Position numbers and translations under genes: made by a program
Source of the DNA: CAUZWH01 sp965224275
GTDB taxonomy: Bacteria; Pseudomonadota; Alphaproteobacteria; SHVV01
Direction of reading: 5' to 3'
NCBI GenBank assembly: GCA_965224275.1
Contig: CBDCYR010000014.1
Coordinates: 1 to 23,497, forward strand
DNA: 23,497 nucleotides
Notes under the pieces: model-generated
What the model was told of the DNA's origin: nothing
Databases searched by the model: none
The model's input: only the letters and a program-made list of their open reading frames with translations
Part shown: positions 14,556 to 22,396 of the stretch, piece by piece
Position numbering within the stretch: the first letter of the stretch is position 1
Layout of the letters: each line of letters begins with the position of its first letter

Positions 14556-15095
14556 ATGTTTCACAAACGCAGACACGGTCGCCGACATCGGTGCGGTCCT
14601 CGCAGTTGGGGCCCCTGGGACGCCGGCGGTCGCTTTTTCGGTCAAGGTGAGATCCGTCTCGCATTGTTGGCCCTGCTCGCGGAAAAGCCCATGCATGGCT
14701 ACGAAATGATGCGCTCCCTGGAGGAACGCCTCAACGGCTCCTATAAAGCCAGCGCCGGCGCGATCTATCCGACGCTCCAGCAGCTTGAGGATGAGGGGCT
14801 GATCACGTCGAAGAAGGAAGAAGGAAAGAAGGTGTGCCGCCTCACCGAATCCGGTGAAGAACAAGTTGCACAGGACAAGCAAGAAATCGACGATCTCTGG
14901 GTTCGCGCCGAGGAGTGGGGCGAATGGGGTATCGGCAATTATCCGGCTATGAGCGTCTTGGCCAAGCCGACGATGATGCTGATGAAATCGATTAAGAAGC
15001 AAATCCGGCGCGGCAATGACGCCACCACGATTCACGCCATCGAACAGGCGTTGATTCGGGCCCGCGAAGAGGTCGATCAGATCGGCAAGGCGTAA
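14556..15095 (+). CDS. PadR-family transcriptional repressor with basic, His-containing N-terminus
   Basis: A winged-helix PadR domain occupies about residues 32-105: EIRLALLALLAEKPMHGYEMM, then SYKASAGAIYPTLQQLEDEG and LITSKKEEGKKVCRLTESG. A C-terminal helical dimerisation segment follows. PadR proteins are ligand-responsive repressors, usually of efflux or detoxification genes. The first 30 residues (MFHKRRHGRRHRCGP and on) are rich in His and Arg with one Cys. The iron/nickel-responsive PadR protein YqjI has a comparable metal-binding extension, so metal sensing is possible here. The start at 14556 follows a purine-rich GGAAAGAAA. Its divergent orientation from the exporter group and the palindrome between them suggest it represses both itself and that group. 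Its stop is 18 nt from the convergent cyclase stop. Confidence 0.9.
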   Translation: MFHKRRHGRRHRCGPRSWGPWDAGGRFFGQGEIRLALLALLAEKPMHGYEMMRSLEERLNGSYKASAGAIYPTLQQLEDEGLITSKKEEGKKVCRLTESGEEQVAQDKQEIDDLWVRAEEWGEWGIGNYPAMSVLAKPTMMLMKSIKKQIRRGNDATTIHAIEQALIRAREEVDQIGKA

Positions 15096-15113
15096 ACCCG
15101 AATCCGGGGATCG

Positions 15114-16904
15114 CTAAGACTGATCGATCCCCGCCTTCTTCAGCCCGTCGACCACTTTGTTCGAGTCTTCCTCCCGTTTGAACGGGAGCGACTGTGCAAT
15201 GGTTTGCTGCAGAATCTTAGTCCCCGACTCTCCGATCTTGGCCATGGTCTCACGGGCTTTGTCGGCTTCGCCCGAAGCACCATAACTTGCGGCGAGAAAG
15301 ATCCGCGATCCATCGAAGTCCGGATTGTGGACGATGCTGCGATCAAAGGCCTTGATCGCTTCGGCATGATTGCCCAGCAGAAAGTTGGCCAGGCCGAGGC
15401 CAAACAAAGTGAGGAAACCATAGTTCGGATTGAGGCGCATCGCTTTCTCAACCAATGGCAGTGCCTCGGCCGGCCGGCCGGAGAAACTCAGCACTTGACC
15501 GAGATTGAGATAAGCGTCGGCTTCATTGGGATCAAGTTCGACCCAGCGTTGCATCATCGCGATGGCGTCGTCGTGCTTCCTCTCAAAAAGATAATTGTTG
15601 CCCAAAACGCTATGGGCGACGGGTAGGTCATTGTCGAGCTCGAGCGCTTTGTTCGCGTATTCGATCCCGAGCTGGGCCGCCTCCTCGGGTTTCTTCGACC
15701 ACCCCATTCGGGCCTCGGAGGTATAGGTTTGCGCGAGGCGCGCATAGGCCGGTGCACAGTTAGGATCAATTCTTAGGGCTTCTTCGAACGCCTCGCGCGC
15801 CTCTAGATTGCCTTCCTTGGAGAATCTCAGAAACAGTTCGCGGCCGCGCAACAGACAGTCGTAGCACGCGAGGTCCATGGTTTCGTGCTGGACCAGTGCC
15901 TCACCCTCACCCGCTTCGAGCGTCACCTGGAGCGCCTCGACAATCTTTTGGGTGACCTCGTCCTGCACCTCGAAAATGTCTTCAAGTTCGCGGTCGTAGC
16001 GTTCGGCCCATAGATGCCCACCGGAATCGCCGTCGATCAGCTGGGCGGTGATCCGCACCCGCTTGCCGGCTTTGCGAACGCTGCCCTCGAGCACGTTGCG
16101 TACGCCCAGCGCCTGGCTCACATCCTGAACGTTTACCGACTGACCCTTGTAGGTAAACGTCGAGTTGCGCGCGATCACGAACAGGCCGGAAATCTTCGAC
16201 AGCGCGGTGATGATGTCCTCGGCGATGCCGTCCGCGAAATATTCCTGCTCCTGGTCGCCGCTCATATTGGCAAAAGGCAACACCGCGATCGACTGCTGAT
16301 CAACTGGTTTTGGCGGCAACGCGCTTGCAGCCGGAGCTGGGACTGAGACTGGCGCTGCCACAGCACCAGTGCCCCCATGTGTACCGACCCGAAACACCCG
16401 TACCGGCCGGGTGATATTTTTAACCGCGTGCTCACCCAGGTCCTCAAGCGGGATATCCAATTTGTCGCGTATTTGATCGCGCGCGCTGCGCGAGATGTAT
16501 ACGTCACCGGGCTTGGCAAGTTCCTGGAGGCGCGCGGCGACATTGACCCCGTCTCCAAAAATGTCGTCGTCCTCGAAGATAACATCGCCGACATTGATGC
16601 CGATGCGAAAGAGGATTTGCCGATCCTCAGGGATATCGGCATTGCGGGTGACGGTACTGGCCTGCAGAGCGACTGCACACTCCACCGCCTCGACGATGCT
16701 GGGAAACTCGACGAGAAACCCGTCGCCGGCGGTTTTTACAATGCGGCCGGCATGGGCGGCAATTTGCGGGTCCATCAACTCACTACGATGCGCTTTGAGG
16801 GCCGCCAGGGTCCCAGCTTCATCGACCCCCATCAAGCGGCTATAGCCGACGACATCGGCGCTGAGGATGGCCGCAAGGCGGCGTTGGATGGTTTGATCAC
16901 TCAT
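15114..16904 (-). CDS. Class III adenylate/guanylate cyclase with TolB-like and TPR regions
   Basis: The N-terminal cyclase domain (about 8-180) makes cAMP or cGMP from the nucleoside triphosphate. It has both metal-binding Asp residues, D17 (SADVVGYSRLM) and D61 (KTAGDGFLVEF), plus a base-selecting Lys at 57. The transition-state pair N121 and R125 lies in FGDGVNVAARLQ. The Lys favours ATP as substrate. A Pro/Ala linker leads to a TolB-like region (SIAVLPFANMSGDQEQEYFADGI, about 207-330). Several tetratricopeptide repeats (about 350-560) then form a likely protein-binding surface. There are no membrane segments, so the protein is probably cytoplasmic. This architecture is abundant in rhizobia and relatives. 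The gene diverges from a FixJ-like gene across 220 nt containing two CRP-like sites, hinting at feedback by its own product. Confidence 0.94.
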   Translation of the reverse strand: MSDQTIQRRLAAILSADVVGYSRLMGVDEAGTLAALKAHRSELMDPQIAAHAGRIVKTAGDGFLVEFPSIVEAVECAVALQASTVTRNADIPEDRQILFRIGINVGDVIFEDDDIFGDGVNVAARLQELAKPGDVYISRSARDQIRDKLDIPLEDLGEHAVKNITRPVRVFRVGTHGGTGAVAAPVSVPAPAASALPPKPVDQQSIAVLPFANMSGDQEQEYFADGIAEDIITALSKISGLFVIARNSTFTYKGQSVNVQDVSQALGVRNVLEGSVRKAGKRVRITAQLIDGDSGGHLWAERYDRELEDIFEVQDEVTQKIVEALQVTLEAGEGEALVQHETMDLACYDCLLRGRELFLRFSKEGNLEAREAFEEALRIDPNCAPAYARLAQTYTSEARMGWSKKPEEAAQLGIEYANKALELDNDLPVAHSVLGNNYLFERKHDDAIAMMQRWVELDPNEADAYLNLGQVLSFSGRPAEALPLVEKAMRLNPNYGFLTLFGLGLANFLLGNHAEAIKAFDRSIVHNPDFDGSRIFLAASYGASGEADKARETMAKIGESGTKILQQTIAQSLPFKREEDSNKVVDGLKKAGIDQS

Positions 16905-17029
16905 TACTTTGTCTTGAATAGTCAGGACCCCATGAGCTTATCGAATCGATGGATCTGGCGCCACGCAGCACCCCAAACGTCCCCACGCACTCTCTTCAAT
17001 ACCTACCGCCTTCACACCGCACAGCCCAA

Positions 17030-17045
17030 TGTGACGGCCATCACG
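17030..17045. promoter_or_regulatory. CRP-like site, copy 1
   Basis: TGTGA-CGGCCA-TCACG matches the CRP consensus TGTGA-N6-TCACA at 9 of 10 defined positions. It lies 126-141 nt upstream of the cyclase start and 80-95 nt upstream of the FixJ-like start. Confidence 0.55.
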
Positions 17046-17046
17046 T

Positions 17047-17062
17047 TGTGACGGTGGTCACT
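17047..17062. promoter_or_regulatory. CRP-like site, copy 2
   Basis: TGTGA-CGGTGG-TCACT matches the CRP consensus at 9 of 10 defined positions. It begins 17 bp after the start of copy 1, so the two boxes are direct repeats on nearly the same helical face after about 1.6 turns. It is 63-78 nt upstream of the FixJ-like ATG, a suitable range for activation. Confidence 0.55.
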
Positions 17063-17124
17063 GAGATTCAAAAGTCAAGGCGGCATCATCCAACCTAGAC
17101 GAACGAAATGGGGAGTTGTTCACA

Positions 17125-17757
17125 ATGGAAACGGTCGCTCTACCCAGCGTTGTGGTGGTTGACGACGACGATGCGGGACGGGAGTCCTTATGCTGGTTGA
17201 TCGAATCGGTGGGTCTGAACGTAACGGCATTTGCAACGCCCACCGAATTTTTGGATTCGCCAGAGGCTGAAAGCGCCGGCTGTTTGGTGCTCGACTTACG
17301 CCTGCCCCAGCATGGCGGCCTCGACGTGCTGGAAATGCTGCACGCACGAGATCTCACGTTGCCCACGATTATGATCACGGCCTATGGCGATATTCGTGCA
17401 GTGGTGCGCGCATTTCGGCTCGGTGCTGTGGATTTCCTGCAGAAGCCGTTCAGCGATCAGGAACTCATCGATCGTATTCAAAAATGTGTCGAAGACGATG
17501 CCCGCCACCGCGAGCTCGAAGGCGGTCGCCGCGAAATTCGCGACCGCCTCGAACGTCTGACCACCCGCGAACGCGAGGTCCTCGATCGCGTCGTCGCCGG
17601 TAAGCAGAACAAACAGATTGCCTATGAGATGGACATCAGCCCGAAAACGGTCGAAGCGCACCGCGCCAAGGTGATGGAGAAAACCGAGGCCTCATCAGTG
17701 GTCAAGCTGGTCCGTATGATAACCATCGTCGAACCGGGGAGCGTCCTTAACGCATAG
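17125..17757 (+). CDS. FixJ/LuxR-type response regulator
   Basis: Two-domain response regulator. The N-terminal receiver (about 8-120) has the acidic pocket VVDDDD, phospho-acceptor D57 (LVLDLRLPQ), the conserved Thr in MITAYGD and K107 in FLQKPFSD. The C-terminal LuxR/GerE helix-turn-helix (about 145-187) reads LTTREREVLDRVVAGKQNKQ, then IAYEMDISPKTVEAHRAKVM. This is the FixJ/NarL arrangement, in which phosphorylation promotes dimerisation and DNA binding. The ATG at 17125 is preferred over a TTG at 17116 because GGGGAG lies 9 nt upstream. No kinase gene is adjacent; the kinase at 10248 is the only candidate in the window. A strong terminator follows at 17784, so it is monocistronic. Confidence 0.93.
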   Translation: METVALPSVVVVDDDDAGRESLCWLIESVGLNVTAFATPTEFLDSPEAESAGCLVLDLRLPQHGGLDVLEMLHARDLTLPTIMITAYGDIRAVVRAFRLGAVDFLQKPFSDQELIDRIQKCVEDDARHRELEGGRREIRDRLERLTTREREVLDRVVAGKQNKQIAYEMDISPKTVEAHRAKVMEKTEASSVVKLVRMITIVEPGSVLNA

Positions 17758-17783
17758 GCGTAGATTTCCTTCACTAGGTTCCG

Positions 17784-17816
17784 GGTCCAGCACGTAAGTG
17801 CTGGGCCTTTTCTTTC
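17784..17816 (+). terminator. Rho-independent terminator after the FixJ-like gene
   Basis: GGTCCAGCAC-GTAA-GTGCTGGGCC forms a 10-bp stem (one G-T pair) with a 4-nt loop, followed by TTTTCTTTCC. It begins 27 nt after the response regulator stop codon. Confidence 0.9.
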
Positions 17817-17904
17817 CGATTGGCGGTTCGGCGCAAGAATCAGCAAGAATCGGAATGAAGGGCGCCCGTTTTCCTGGCAGGTTGCGGCTCGTCCCTCATA
17901 CGCC

Positions 17905-18846
17905 GTGATGATTTTGCCAAGCCCGACGATGAAACCCACGATGAGCGCGGCCGACTGGGGCCTCCTCATTGTGCTGTCGATTGTTTGGGGCGGCTCTTTC
18001 TTTTTTGTCGAGGTCGCGCTCGATGGCGTGCCTCCCTTCACGCTGGTCTTGGTGCGTGTCGGGCTGGCGGCGGCAACACTACAGATCTATCTGGTCATTA
18101 GCGGTAACGCTCTGCCGTCAGGCTTCGGGATCTGGGTTTCATTCCTCGCCATGGGACTGATGAACAACGCAGTCCCATTTGCCTTGATCACCTGGGGACA
18201 AACTGAGATCGCCAGTTCGCTCGCGGCGATCCTCAATGCGACAACGCCGCTCTTTACCGTCTTGGTAGCGCACGTTTGGACCGACGACGAGCGCCTGACA
18301 TCGTCGCGTGTGGCGGGCGTGCTTGCCGGCTTCATCGGCGTGATGATCATGGTGGGATCAGATGCGCTCGCCGGCATCGGTAGTGGCCTCTTTGCGCAAC
18401 TGGCTATCTTGGGCGCAGCGATCTCCTATGCCTTCGCCGGCGTGTTCGGCCGGCGTTTCAAACGACTTGGCATGACGTCGGCGCAAACTGCAACGGGGCA
18501 ATTGACCGGCGCCACCGTACTGTTACTACCCGTCGCATTCATTTGGGATCGGCCGTGGGCGATACCAATTCCATCCGCGACCATCATTCTGGCCGTCTTA
18601 GGCCTGGCCCTTTTTTCCACCGCGCTCGCCTACATCATCTACTTCCGCGTGCTGGCAAACGCTGGCGCGACCAATCTTCTGCTGGTGACATTCCTGGTGC
18701 CGGTCAGTGCCGGGCTCCTCGGCGTCGTGGTGCTCGGCGAGCACCTGACAGGCAATCAACTGGTCGGCATGCTGCTCATCGGCATTGGCCTTGCGGCGAT
18801 CGACGGCCGGCCGCTGGCAGTGCTACGCAGGGGACGCGGTTCGTAA
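17905..18846 (+). CDS. EamA-family (drug/metabolite transporter) permease
   Basis: Inner-membrane transporter of the DMT superfamily with two EamA repeats and about ten helices. The first repeat begins DWGLLIVLSIVWGGSFFFVE, the typical EamA start with the conserved W-G-S/F-F. It continues through LRVGLAA-like helices and NNAVPFALITWGQTEIAS to LNATTPLFTVLVAH. The second repeat begins near residue 160 (LAILGAAISYAFAGVFGRRF) and ends with TNLLLVTFLVPVSAGLLG, GEHLTGNQLVGMLLIGIGL and a basic tail. Members export amino acids or other small metabolites; the substrate is not evident. The start is uncertain: GTG 17905, ATG 17908 and ATG 17929 are all in frame and none has a strong ribosome-binding site. 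It is convergent with the amidase gene. Confidence 0.92.
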   Translation: MMILPSPTMKPTMSAADWGLLIVLSIVWGGSFFFVEVALDGVPPFTLVLVRVGLAAATLQIYLVISGNALPSGFGIWVSFLAMGLMNNAVPFALITWGQTEIASSLAAILNATTPLFTVLVAHVWTDDERLTSSRVAGVLAGFIGVMIMVGSDALAGIGSGLFAQLAILGAAISYAFAGVFGRRFKRLGMTSAQTATGQLTGATVLLLPVAFIWDRPWAIPIPSATIILAVLGLALFSTALAYIIYFRVLANAGATNLLLVTFLVPVSAGLLGVVVLGEHLTGNQLVGMLLIGIGLAAIDGRPLAVLRRGRGS

Positions 18847-18887
18847 AGCCTCATCCCCTCGGGTCGACGGTATCGCGCGCCGCTCTC

Positions 18888-18918
18888 GGCACCCTGGCAC
18901 CCTGGCACCCTGGCACCC
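18888..18918. repeat. 8-bp tandem repeat, about 3.9 copies
   Basis: GGCACCCT is repeated three times and then partly (GGCACCC) in the gap between the EamA stop (18846) and the convergent amidase stop (18920). It is a short variable-number-type repeat prone to slippage, and it ends 2 bp from the amidase stop codon. Confidence 0.9.
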
Positions 18919-18919
18919 G

Positions 18920-20500
18920 CTATCTTAGTTCAACGGCTTTATCGCCGCGGCGCCGGCGGCCCTGGCGGGCCGGGTCTACCGAGATCTTGGTCCAATCGAC
19001 ATCCTGTTCGAACGCATGGGCCGCGCGGTAGAGCGTGGGTTCGTCGTAGTGACGCCCGACCAGCATCATGCCGATCGGACAGCCATCGACCACGCCGCCG
19101 GGAATCGTAATCGCGGGATGGTGGGTAAGATTGAAGGGGCAGGTGTTCTCGATGTTCTCGAGCGCCATCGCGATGGTGTCTTCAACCGAAAACGGTTGAT
19201 CCGGATAGGGCCGTGATTTCTTTGCCGCGGTGGGCATGATCAGTGCGTCGTAATCCTCAAGCAGCCGGTTGTACGCCTCAGCCGCCTGGCGCGCGAGATT
19301 GTGTGCCTTGCAGTAATAATGGCCTTGATGCTGGCGTTTTAGATATTCGCCCGACAACATCCCGAATCGCAGGTTGAAGGGTATTTCGTTGGCCCGCTGG
19401 CGCCAGCCAGCGAGCTTGTCGTTAAGGCTGGTGAGATAGAGCCCGCCATGGTTGGTACCAAAGCCGTTACCAACCAGGAGGTTGGTGTAGTAGCCGTCGA
19501 GCGCGAACCCCATCCAGGCGATGAAGGCATCCCGGTGCCAGGGGAACGAGACGAAGTCGACGGTCGCGCCAAGCTTGGTATAACGTTTTGCTGCCTCTCG
19601 CACCGTCGCATCAACCTCCGGCATCGACGCCGGCCAGCCGAAACCCTCCTCGATGACGGCAAATTTCATGCCCTTGGCGCCCTGACCAAGCGCTTTGCTA
19701 TAGCGATGTACCTTGGGTGTCGGTGTCGACATCCGGGTGTCGATCCCGTCCGGACCGGCGAGCACCTCCAGCATCAGCGCATTGTCTTCAACGGTGCGAG
19801 TCATTGGGCCGGTGTGATCGATATTGAATTCCGACGAAATGATGCCGGTGTACGGGATCAGTCCCCAGGTCGGTTTCAGACCGACCAACCCGCACAGCGA
19901 CGATGGGATGCGGATCGATCCGGCCTGATCGCCACCTAGAGCCATGTCGGCTTCGCCGGCAGCCACCAACACGGCACTGCCGCTCGACGAACCGCCCGGC
20001 GTGTAGCCCTTCTTGAGCGGGCTTTCGACAATACCGGTCACCGATGTGTGGCCGCTCGATGAAAACGAGAAATACTCGCACACGGACTTACCAGTGATGG
20101 TGCCGGCCGCATCGAGGATACGCGTCGCAACCGTGGCGTCGGTTTCGGGCACATAGCCTTCGAGCACCGAGGCGCCATCCATCATCGGCACGCCAGCCAG
20201 GCAGATCGTATCCTTAAGAACGATTTGCTTGCCTTTAAGCTTGCCGCGCGATGCGCCCTTGATGTCGGTTTTGACGTACCAGGCACCGTATGGGTTTTCG
20301 TCGCCGCTTGGCCGCCGTCCCGGCGTCCGCGGATATTTCACCGGCGGCACGTAGTCCGGCAATTCGTCCAACCGGTCGTAAACGAACTTCGTACCGGCGA
20401 ATTCATGCTGATAGACCTCGACCTCTTCCTCGGTCATGTCGAATCCGAGATCGTCGCCGATCTCCTTGAGCTGGCCTTTGGTCGGCGTTTGAACGGACAT
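18920..20500 (-). CDS. Amidase signature family hydrolase
   Basis: Hydrolyses a carboxamide to acid and ammonia through the Ser-cisSer-Lys triad. With the start at 20500 (GGGAGGG just upstream), the triad falls at K96 (VLKDTICLAG), S171 (TPGGSSSGSA) and S195 (GGDQAGSIRIPSS). This is the same numbering I recall for the Rhodococcus N-771/Pseudomonas B23 type of amidase linked to nitrile hydratase. N-terminal features of that group are also present: a helical segment, VKYPRTPGRRP, ENPYGAWYVKT and VPMMDGASVLEGYVPETDAT. At 526 residues it is full length. The usual GGDQGGS reads GGDQAGS. A longer start at 20536 is less likely. No nitrile hydratase genes are nearby, so the natural substrate is open. 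The secreted ankyrin gene lies 80 nt upstream on the same strand. Confidence 0.94.
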   Translation of the reverse strand: MSVQTPTKGQLKEIGDDLGFDMTEEEVEVYQHEFAGTKFVYDRLDELPDYVPPVKYPRTPGRRPSGDENPYGAWYVKTDIKGASRGKLKGKQIVLKDTICLAGVPMMDGASVLEGYVPETDATVATRILDAAGTITGKSVCEYFSFSSSGHTSVTGIVESPLKKGYTPGGSSSGSAVLVAAGEADMALGGDQAGSIRIPSSLCGLVGLKPTWGLIPYTGIISSEFNIDHTGPMTRTVEDNALMLEVLAGPDGIDTRMSTPTPKVHRYSKALGQGAKGMKFAVIEEGFGWPASMPEVDATVREAAKRYTKLGATVDFVSFPWHRDAFIAWMGFALDGYYTNLLVGNGFGTNHGGLYLTSLNDKLAGWRQRANEIPFNLRFGMLSGEYLKRQHQGHYYCKAHNLARQAAEAYNRLLEDYDALIMPTAAKKSRPYPDQPFSVEDTIAMALENIENTCPFNLTHHPAITIPGGVVDGCPIGMMLVGRHYDEPTLYRAAHAFEQDVDWTKISVDPARQGRRRRGDKAVELR

Positions 20501-20580
20501 GGTCCCTCCCTGGCATACTGTTCTGTGCGCCATCACCCCTGACGCGCGAACCCCAATCTAACGCAAACCGATCCCGCAAA

Positions 20581-21291
20581 TCACGGCTTCGCGCCCGCCT
20601 TTTCCAACAAGGTGACAATTGCGATATAGCCGCGTTGTCGCGCCAGTGTCAGGGGGCTCGTGCTGCGGCCGTCGGCGAGGTTGACGTCGGCACCGGCCGC
20701 GATGAGATCGCCGACGATGGAGATATGGTCGGAACCACCATCGCCGAGCACGATCGCCTCGATCAGTGCCGTCCAACCCAAATTGTTGACGTGGTCGAGC
20801 GGCGCACCCGCGTCAATCAGCTCGCGAACGATCGCGACATGGCCGAGATGGGCTGAGGCGATCAGTGCCGTTCCGTCATACGGACTGGTGACGAGACCGG
20901 TGTCGGCGCCGGCGCGAATTGCCAACTGCACCATGTCGTAATCATCTCCCACGGCGGCGATTGTCAACATATCGTAGCGGCTGTTCTCCAGCGCATTAAC
21001 GTTGGCGCCGGCCGCGATCAGGGCGCTCGCAGCCAGATGTTGGCGCTGAAACGTCGCCACGACTAACGGCGTGCGATTGTAGGCATCACGTCCATTGAGG
21101 GCGGCGCCTTGCTTGACCAGGCGTTCGATCGTCGCGACATCGCCGCGAGCGGCAGCGGCGTGTAGGCCTTCGTAGCCAGCAATTTCTTGCGCGCTTGGCC
21201 CGGTTTGGGCCATGGCCGCGTGCCCGAGGCTCAATCCCAACAGGATGATCCAACCAGAGCACTGCCTCGCCATCCCAGCCGTCATTATCAT
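20581..21291 (-). CDS. Secreted ankyrin-repeat protein
   Basis: The N-terminus (WIILLGLSLGHAAMAQ) is a signal peptide with likely cleavage after AMA at about residue 28. It is followed by about five ankyrin repeats. Recognisable repeat cores are GLHAAAARGDVATIERLVKQ, TPLVVATFQRQHLAASALI, TALIASAHLGHVAIVRELI, TALIEAIVLG and SPLTLARQRGYIAIVTLLEK. Each is followed by a turn such as GAxL, AGANVN or AGADV. Ankyrin proteins bind partners and have no catalytic residues. At 236 residues the protein is essentially signal plus repeats, so a periplasmic protein-binding role is likely. The ATG at 21291 has GGAGG 5 nt upstream. The amidase gene follows 80 nt downstream. Co-transcription is possible, but the amidase lacks a clear signal peptide, so direct contact is unlikely. 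Confidence 0.9.
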   Translation of the reverse strand: MIMTAGMARQCSGWIILLGLSLGHAAMAQTGPSAQEIAGYEGLHAAAARGDVATIERLVKQGAALNGRDAYNRTPLVVATFQRQHLAASALIAAGANVNALENSRYDMLTIAAVGDDYDMVQLAIRAGADTGLVTSPYDGTALIASAHLGHVAIVRELIDAGAPLDHVNNLGWTALIEAIVLGDGGSDHISIVGDLIAAGADVNLADGRSTSPLTLARQRGYIAIVTLLEKAGAKP

Positions 21292-21387
21292 CCTGGCCTC
21301 CGTGCCGCATCGTCCCGGTTACGTCGGAGACAACTTCGCGGTACAAATCTTACTGCCCGTACCACGTTACCCCGTTAGGAGTGATTG

Positions 21388-22344
21388 ATGGATGCAATTG
21401 CCCACCCCGTTGGCTTTGCCGATATCGAAGAGGCGGCCGAGCGTATCAAGAACCGCGTGCGCCGCACGCCATGCTTACGGACCCGGTTTATCCGCGAGCC
21501 CCTGCGCGAGGGGCCAACGATGCTCAAACTCGAATGCCTTCAGGTAACCGGCGCGTTCAAGGTGCGCGGCGCTAACAATGCCATTCTTCAACTCAACGAC
21601 GAGGCCCGCACCCGCGGTGTTGTCACCGCATCGGGCGGCAATCACGGCATCGCCGTTGCCTACGCCGCCCACGCTTCAGACTGTGCGGCTACCATCTATC
21701 TGCCTAAGAACTCGCCGGCCGACAAAGCCGAACGCAGCCGCGGCTGGGGCGCCGAGGTTGTCATCGAGGGCGCCGGTTGGGACGAAGCGCAGGACGCCGC
21801 GCTTGAACGGGCCGATCGTGATGGTCTGAGCTACATCCATCCCTTCGCGGATCCCGCGGTGATCGCCGGCCAGGGCACGATAGGGCGCGAGATGCTGAAG
21901 CAATCGCCCGAGATCGACATCATCGTCGCGGGTATCGGCGGTGGTGGTTTGATCGCAGGAATCGCCCTCGCGGCCAAGGCGATGAAGCCGGAGATACGGG
22001 TGATCGGTGTCGAACCGGTCGGCGCACCGACTCTCAAAAACAGCATCGCGGCCGGTGGGGTGGTCGCCCTCGATACTGTCGATTCCGCGGCCAATACATT
22101 GGCACCGCGGCGCAGCGCTCAAATCAACCTCGACATTATCCGCGACCTCGTCGACGACATCGTGCTCGTCAGTGACGACGAAATGCGCCTCGCCTGCCAG
22201 TGGCTGTGGTTCGAGATGGGCCAGGCCGTCGAACTCGCAGGCGGGGCCGCCGTCGCGGCAATCCAAACTGGCCGTATCTCGGCGAGCGACGATCAAACCG
22301 TCGCCGCCGTGGTTTGCGGTAACGGTACCGCCGGGGTCACGTAG
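21388..22344 (+). CDS. PLP-dependent threonine/serine dehydratase-like enzyme
   Basis: Fold-type II pyridoxal phosphate enzyme. The Schiff-base lysine is K58 in TGAFKVRGANN. The cofactor-phosphate loop GIGGGGLIAG lies at about 182-191, and substrate-carboxylate binding is at SGGNHG (82-87). The 318-residue length lacks the C-terminal ACT-like regulatory domain of biosynthetic threonine deaminase (IlvA). It is therefore closer to catabolic TdcB-type or serine racemase-like members, which deaminate Thr or Ser to 2-oxo acids. The Gly-rich C-terminal VAAVVCGNGTAGV region, where such enzymes hold the pyridine nitrogen, is present. AGGAG 6 nt upstream favours ATG 21388. It diverges from the ankyrin gene. 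Confidence 0.9.
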   Translation: MDAIAHPVGFADIEEAAERIKNRVRRTPCLRTRFIREPLREGPTMLKLECLQVTGAFKVRGANNAILQLNDEARTRGVVTASGGNHGIAVAYAAHASDCAATIYLPKNSPADKAERSRGWGAEVVIEGAGWDEAQDAALERADRDGLSYIHPFADPAVIAGQGTIGREMLKQSPEIDIIVAGIGGGGLIAGIALAAKAMKPEIRVIGVEPVGAPTLKNSIAAGGVVALDTVDSAANTLAPRRSAQINLDIIRDLVDDIVLVSDDEMRLACQWLWFEMGQAVELAGGAAVAAIQTGRISASDDQTVAAVVCGNGTAGVT

Positions 22345-22396
22345 GTCGCGGCTGGAACGTTTCAGGATTAAGTCGACTCCCCCATTCTAAAACGAT

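Noticed and set aside
15097..15108. CCCG-AATC-CGGG as a shared terminator between padR and the cyclase gene
   Set aside because: The stem is only 4 bp and there is no T-tract on either side.
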